The position numbers and the translations under genes were made by a program. A model generated the notes under the pieces. The model made no database searches. It was not told where the DNA came from and saw nothing but the letters and a program-made list of their open reading frames with translations. Shown piece by piece: positions 59,501 through 64,000 of a stretch of 64,000 nucleotides of DNA (its first letter is position 1; each line of letters starts with the position of its first letter). The DNA is from Apodospora peruviana. Lineage: Eukaryota > Ascomycota > Sordariomycetes > Sordariales > Lasiosphaeriaceae. The stretch covers positions 1,116,001 to 1,180,000 of the forward strand of contig JAUEDM010000004.1 in assembly GCA_033439685.1 (NCBI GenBank), in the 5' to 3' direction.

Positions 59501-61664
59501 CACCTTTTTGATGAGAAGGAGGGTGACAGCGCACATCCATATTGGCACCATGAAATACGTAAGGTGAGCGAAGCTACTGCATCTGCCCTGGAGCACAGCG
59601 TTGCGCGAGTTGCCAATGTCCGGAGTGGTGTAAACTGTCGTCGTATGCTAGCCGGACGATGGCCGACCTCTCGGCCCCGATGTTGCTGCAGGGATCAATA
59701 GACAGACCAAAGGGGTCTGGGGAAAACCGGGCAGCGTGTTTCGTTTCTTTCGCGCTCGAGAGAAATTCATTCCAAGAATCTCCATGATCGGAACGAAAAC
59801 ATACTGAATAACAATAATGAAGGACGCAAACTTCGCAGTGGTAAAACAACGGACAACGGCTGGCATTCAGGCTGCGGTTCCTGAAGATTGGAGAGAGAAC
59901 TGCCAAGGTCGAATCGAAACCTCCCTTCTGTTCTTTCAGGGATCTACGCATGGGGGCGGATGGAGTAAATGCCCATAGCGGCAGCGCCGGCCAACCAGAT
60001 GGGTCTGCTCCACATCGGGTCGCTCCTTAATATGTCGACTGTACTTCTTGACAGGCGGGAACTAGCGGTAAGAGAGAAGTACCGGTCATGTTAAGAACCA
60101 AATTTAGGCCTGGACTAGCGTGCGCCACGGTCCCATACCTTCCCCTTTAAGTGTGCGCACACCCCAGGCCCACCAGTCAGATCTCCTCGTGGCCGCCTGC
60201 TGGTGTGAACACAGCAGCGCAAAAGAGGAGGCAGTGAGGTCCCCAGCATGCCCAGGCCCCTTCCAAGCACTCAGCACCGAGTGCCGGGAGCGTTGTTTCC
60301 TTCGTCCCTGCAGTCAGACAAGATCCTGGATGCGCTCTGTTCAGGGCAATCCATCTTTTGTCAACTCTTCGTGATCGCGTGCCAGGTTGAGGCTCGCAGA
60401 CATCAGACAATGGAAATGGCGGCGCGGGAAGGGAGGCAACTATTCCGCTAGATGCAGCATGGCAATCAATCATCTATCATTGACACCAACCCGTGCCTTG
60501 TGTCACGGCCGCCGCCCGTCTTTGTTCTCATCCCGTTCGTTTACATACATATTACCTTGAGGTAGTTAGGACCGGGCCCTTCGCGGCGCTGCGTATCTGC
60601 GGTCTAGGCGAAGCGGTACCTTGCCTCCCTGCGAACATCTGCCCTGGCTCCATGTAGTAATCTCAGGTGGGTGTGTAATATCCCACGAATGCTGGCCCTT
60701 GCGACCCTTGCAGCGAGCACCGCCCACCCGCCGTTCTCCCCAATCCAACGTTCCCCATTTCCGACTTGGGTGTTGTTCTCCCCGTTCTTTCGAGTTTCGT
60801 TTGCTTTCACTCCTCTTCCGCCTCCTTTCCCTCACCTCCGCCCGACTTCCCATCCCGACAAGCCTCAGGTCGTTCCTCGACGACGTCGTCCTCTCCAACG
60901 CTTCACGACTCGTCGGCCACAGCGTGATCGACAGTTTTTATTCTTCCAAGCGGCTTTTTTCAAAACCCGATTTAGGGACCTCCGGAGGTCAACGTTCATT
61001 CCCGATGCCCGCCATATGAAATTGTGGACGCGAACCCCGGACGCCTGAAGGATCCTCACGGAGCCCTTTAACTGACGATTTTTCGTCGAGCCACTCTTTT
61101 AAAACCATCATTTCTATCAAACATACTAGCGGAGCCCTTACCGTGCTCCTCTGCAATTACTAGTTATAAATGTAAGTTATTGATGGTGTTTTACAACCCG
61201 AGGACTGGGGCAGAAAGACGACTTGGAGAGGGTTCGCATGAATGTCATGGCACATCAACCGGCGTGGAGAATGGGATGCCCTGGGATGTCTTGCGGATGC
61301 CTTGATGGCTGGGCCAGGCAACGCCTTCCATGTTCGCAGCCGATCCTGCGGATCATTAATGCGCAACGACACTGAGTGGAGTGACGGCGGGACTGGTTGG
61401 AAGTTGGAACTCGGAAGTCGGCTGATCTCATGGGTTGAACAGACTATACGCTCGTTGACATATTGTCAATTTCATTCGTTATTTCATTCCTGACAAGTGA
61501 GTTGTTTCCTTCACTGTCGCTATCGCCTCCCGAGGCGCTGACGCCGTGTTGGAATCAGATCACATCTCACCAACATCGCCATACGTGGCATACACCCCGA
61601 CAGTCTGATCCATTTCTCCTTTTCGAATTCGAGCGCGCATGGTCATTACGGAATAGAGCAGAGC
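53559..61664. other. 8.1 kb gene-poor region between FKBP and mucin genes
   Basis: I found no supported gene. Open frames reach about 215 codons (56213-56857 minus; 55083-55571 minus) but have no domain, overlap antisense frames and lack flanking splice signals. TAGGTA/GGTACC words recur near 56652, 57365, 57545, 57947-57963 and 60554. The last 900 bases (from about 60770) are rich in C/T on the plus strand and probably include the promoter and long leader of the mucin gene. No repeats, tRNAs or transposon ends seen by eye. Confidence 0.45.
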
Positions 61665-64000
61665 ATGCGGACGACTTCACTTCTGGTCGCCGCGTTTGTG
61701 GCGACTACGGTCGTCGCGAGCCAGGAACCGGACAGGCCAAAGATCTACTTTCCTCGACATGTTAAGCGGGTGTTTTCTAATGTCACCATAACCTCGAATA
61801 CGCCTTCCTCGACGCCTCTTGAACCATCGACAACCACGACGGAAAGGCAAACTTTGGGCGACTTGTTGGGAAGTATCACCGACCCCAAGTTCTCCAAGTC
61901 GGAGACGCGCGACGAGGGTCCGTCATCCGATGGAGAACCAGCGAGAGTGACGACCGTTGTCGTTCAAAGCACAATCTTTGTTTCTCCTGCGGCTCCAACG
62001 TTATCCGCGAACAGCACCTCCTCTGGTACCTCCTCCGATTCGTCCCCGGCAGGCTCCGACGCCGCCACCACTTCCAGCGATCCGACAACCGCGAAATCGG
62101 ATCCGACAACCGCCAAAGAGGATCCAACAACTGCGAAAGAGGACCCGAGAACCTCAAAAACAGATCCGACAACTTCGAAATCGGAAGATGATGGTTCGAC
62201 TGGCGCGTCCTCTGGCGGAATCCCACCGGTGATAGTTTTGCCGACGACGACCAGCTCCACCGACGACGCGACGACCGATCCGACCCCAAGCAAATCGCTG
62301 GTGGATACCGATTCCCCAACAGCTGGCAAACCTACCAAGGACCCCGAAAGCGATGTAGTACCAACCACTTTGCCGAACACAACCGGCGCGACGGCGAATA
62401 CGACGTCGACGACGACTGATTTACTCAAGGATACCGATTCTCCCGCGGTGTCAGTATTTCCGACAACGACCACAAGCACCACTTCCGGAATTCTTCTGGC
62501 ACCTTCGGGTATCGTAACCCCGACCACCACCACGACGCCAGGTCTCCCTGACGTGGTAAGCATCATTTCAAGCATTTTTGAGCCGCCAAAGCCCGGAAAT
62601 GAGACGGAGGCAACAACAACCACAACAACGCCCCTTCCTGCAACGGATTCGCCAACCTCGGAGCCTCCGACGGTCACAACAACCTCGCTGCCTGGAACGG
62701 GCGTGACAATCATCGTTCCGCCTGTAACAGAGGACACGACGACGACCTCTTCAACTACGACGCCGCCACCGCCTGTCAGTACTGGGGAAGGGGAAACTAC
62801 GGAACCACTCCCAGAGTCTACCAACGTGATTCCACCGCCTGTTGGTGGCGACAATTCGACTACCACAAGCCCTCCCGTTGGACCTCCGACTGACCCGCCG
62901 ATCCCACCGTCTGGGAACACGACGACTGTTGATGTCCCCCCGTCGACGACTACGACCTTGCCACCAACAGACTCTCCGGTCACAGACCCTCCTGTGCCGC
63001 CAACATCCCTCCCTACATCAATCCCTACCGGAGGTGTTGTCACGAACAACACGGCGATTACCAATGGCACTGTTATCACTGATTCACCAACCTCTCTGCC
63101 AACCTCCTTGCCCACGGTTATCATTCCGCCTATTACCACCAGCGAGAGCAGCAGCACGGATAACATGGTCACAAGCATTCCTTCAGCAGGCATCACGACG
63201 AACACGCAACCATGGCTACCGACTACAATCGTCATGGATCCTACCACGACGTCGATCAGCGGGATTGTGGCTCCGACAAGCGCAAGCGGCATTCCTACCG
63301 CGCTGCCGAAGGCCATTACGCCGGATTCTGGGCTCGAGCCGCCACCGGACGACACAACGCTGATTCAGATCGGGTTTAAGGGCGCGCTCAACTATCCGTT
63401 CGTGGTCGAGAACAACAAGGCCGCCGCCCAGATCTTCCGACTGCTCCCCGAGGCGCTCGGCTACGCTGGAAGATTCGGATCGGACAAGTGCCGGATGATG
63501 AAGCTGATTCCCCTGGACACGAGCATCTCGCTCGGCTACATCACGACGATTGCCATCCTCTCGTACCCGTCGCAAATGGTCGATAACCTTAGCATGGACA
63601 TCAAGATCCCCAGCTCCTCGCTGTACAACAACCCCGATCAGCTCGTCTACAACCTTACGATGCAGATCAACCCCGGCATCGACATCGTTCTGGGCTCGTA
63701 TCCGGGTGACGGTGCGGAGCCGGGCTACGGCGGTGGCGTTCCTGGCGAGTCCCCGGCCGAGTCGCCCAACAGCGATCCGTATGGTGGTGGCGACAGCTCC
63801 AACACGCAGAGCTCTGCCCAAAAGGGCGCCACGGCTGGCATCGTCAGCGGTGCCGTCGTCGTTGCTGCCGCGTACGGAGCGGCCATGTTTGTGATTGCGC
63901 GGCGGTACAAGAGCAAGAAGCAGGCTCATCGCCGGGCCAGCTCCATCAGCACGCCTTCGGACATGCGTCAGACTTCTTCTCCTCGCGGCAGCCCCGCGCT
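61665..64000 (+). CDS. Msb2-like signalling mucin, 5' part
   Basis: The frame runs from MRTTSLLVAAFVATTVVAS, a signal peptide, to the window end (778 codons, incomplete). Residues about 35-560 are a Ser/Thr/Pro-rich mucin region with scattered N-glycosylation sites (NTT, NETE, NNTA). A conserved extracellular domain follows (about 565-690): LIQIGFKGALNYPFVVENN, QIFRLLP, LDTSISLGYITTIAILSYPSQMV and SLYNNPDQLVYNLTMQINP. Then an Ala/Gly/Val transmembrane helix (about 722-743) and a basic cytoplasmic start RRYKSKKQAHRR. This is the layout of fungal Msb2, the surface mucin that signals through Cdc42/Sho1 to MAP kinases for surface sensing and wall stress. Assignment rests on layout and the domain's sequence character. 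An alternative is another mucin-type sensor. No intron seen. Confidence 0.8.
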   Translation, partial: MRTTSLLVAAFVATTVVASQEPDRPKIYFPRHVKRVFSNVTITSNTPSSTPLEPSTTTTERQTLGDLLGSITDPKFSKSETRDEGPSSDGEPARVTTVVVQSTIFVSPAAPTLSANSTSSGTSSDSSPAGSDAATTSSDPTTAKSDPTTAKEDPTTAKEDPRTSKTDPTTSKSEDDGSTGASSGGIPPVIVLPTTTSSTDDATTDPTPSKSLVDTDSPTAGKPTKDPESDVVPTTLPNTTGATANTTSTTTDLLKDTDSPAVSVFPTTTTSTTSGILLAPSGIVTPTTTTTPGLPDVVSIISSIFEPPKPGNETEATTTTTTPLPATDSPTSEPPTVTTTSLPGTGVTIIVPPVTEDTTTTSSTTTPPPPVSTGEGETTEPLPESTNVIPPPVGGDNSTTTSPPVGPPTDPPIPPSGNTTTVDVPPSTTTTLPPTDSPVTDPPVPPTSLPTSIPTGGVVTNNTAITNGTVITDSPTSLPTSLPTVIIPPITTSESSSTDNMVTSIPSAGITTNTQPWLPTTIVMDPTTTSISGIVAPTSASGIPTALPKAITPDSGLEPPPDDTTLIQIGFKGALNYPFVVENNKAAAQIFRLLPEALGYAGRFGSDKCRMMKLIPLDTSISLGYITTIAILSYPSQMVDNLSMDIKIPSSSLYNNPDQLVYNLTMQINPGIDIVLGSYPGDGAEPGYGGGVPGESPAESPNSDPYGGGDSSNTQSSAQKGATAGIVSGAVVVAAAYGAAMFVIARRYKSKKQAHRRASSISTPSDMRQTSSPRGSPA
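62079..62183 (+). repeat. Five 21-bp repeats encoding DPTTAKS-like heptads
   Basis: Five consecutive 7-residue units of the form DP(T/R)T(A/S)K(S/E/T) inside the mucin domain. The DNA copies have diverged at synonymous and a few non-synonymous sites, so the array is not recent. Confidence 0.9.

Noticed and set aside
61964..63355. 463-codon minus-strand frame rich in Val/Gly/Ser
   Set aside because: It is antisense to the mucin's Thr/Pro codons; the repetitive ACN/CCN codons open the opposite frame automatically.

Overview
The window looks like nuclear DNA of a filamentous ascomycete, most likely a Sordariomycete. Genes carry short introns of about 50-150 nt with GT...AG borders and CTAAC-like branch sites. 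Gene content is typical of Pezizomycotina: Egt1-type ergothioneine synthase, a head-to-head pair of myosin-motor chitin synthases, a tandem-GFA protein and a signalling mucin. Exon joins below were built by hand, and every multi-exon model except the 5' end of the glutathione transferase closes in frame.

Left part (0.6-17 kb): a tandem GFA-domain protein (-), Egt1 (+), eIF2B alpha (-), a NECAP-type endocytic adaptor (+), a mitochondrial BCKDH/PDH-type kinase with a histidine-rich insert (-) and a small I9 (Pbi2-like) proteinase inhibitor (-). A 17.6-23.3 kb block follows that looks accessory: two reading frames broken by in-frame stops behind good promoters, a PD-(D/E)XK-like protein of unknown function broken at a nine-C run, and a GC-rich minisatellite field.

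Middle (23.6-45.3 kb): the ribosome-biogenesis GTPase BMS1 (+), an uncharacterised coiled-coil protein with coding signal running on in other frames (+), then class V chitin synthase (-) and class VI-type chitin synthase (+), divergently arranged around a 3.1 kb shared upstream region. Together these two enzymes make cell-wall chitin at hyphal tips and septa; the first keeps an ATP-binding myosin motor, the second has lost the P-loop.

Right part (46.1-64 kb): a Xi-class glutathione transferase (-), ubiquitin-activating enzyme UBA1 (-), an FKBP12-type prolyl isomerase (-), an 8.1 kb stretch with no gene I can support, and the 5' part of an Msb2-like signalling mucin (+) that runs off the window end. 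No tRNA, rRNA, CRISPR array or intact transposon was found. The most unusual region is the decayed block at 17.6-23.3 kb.
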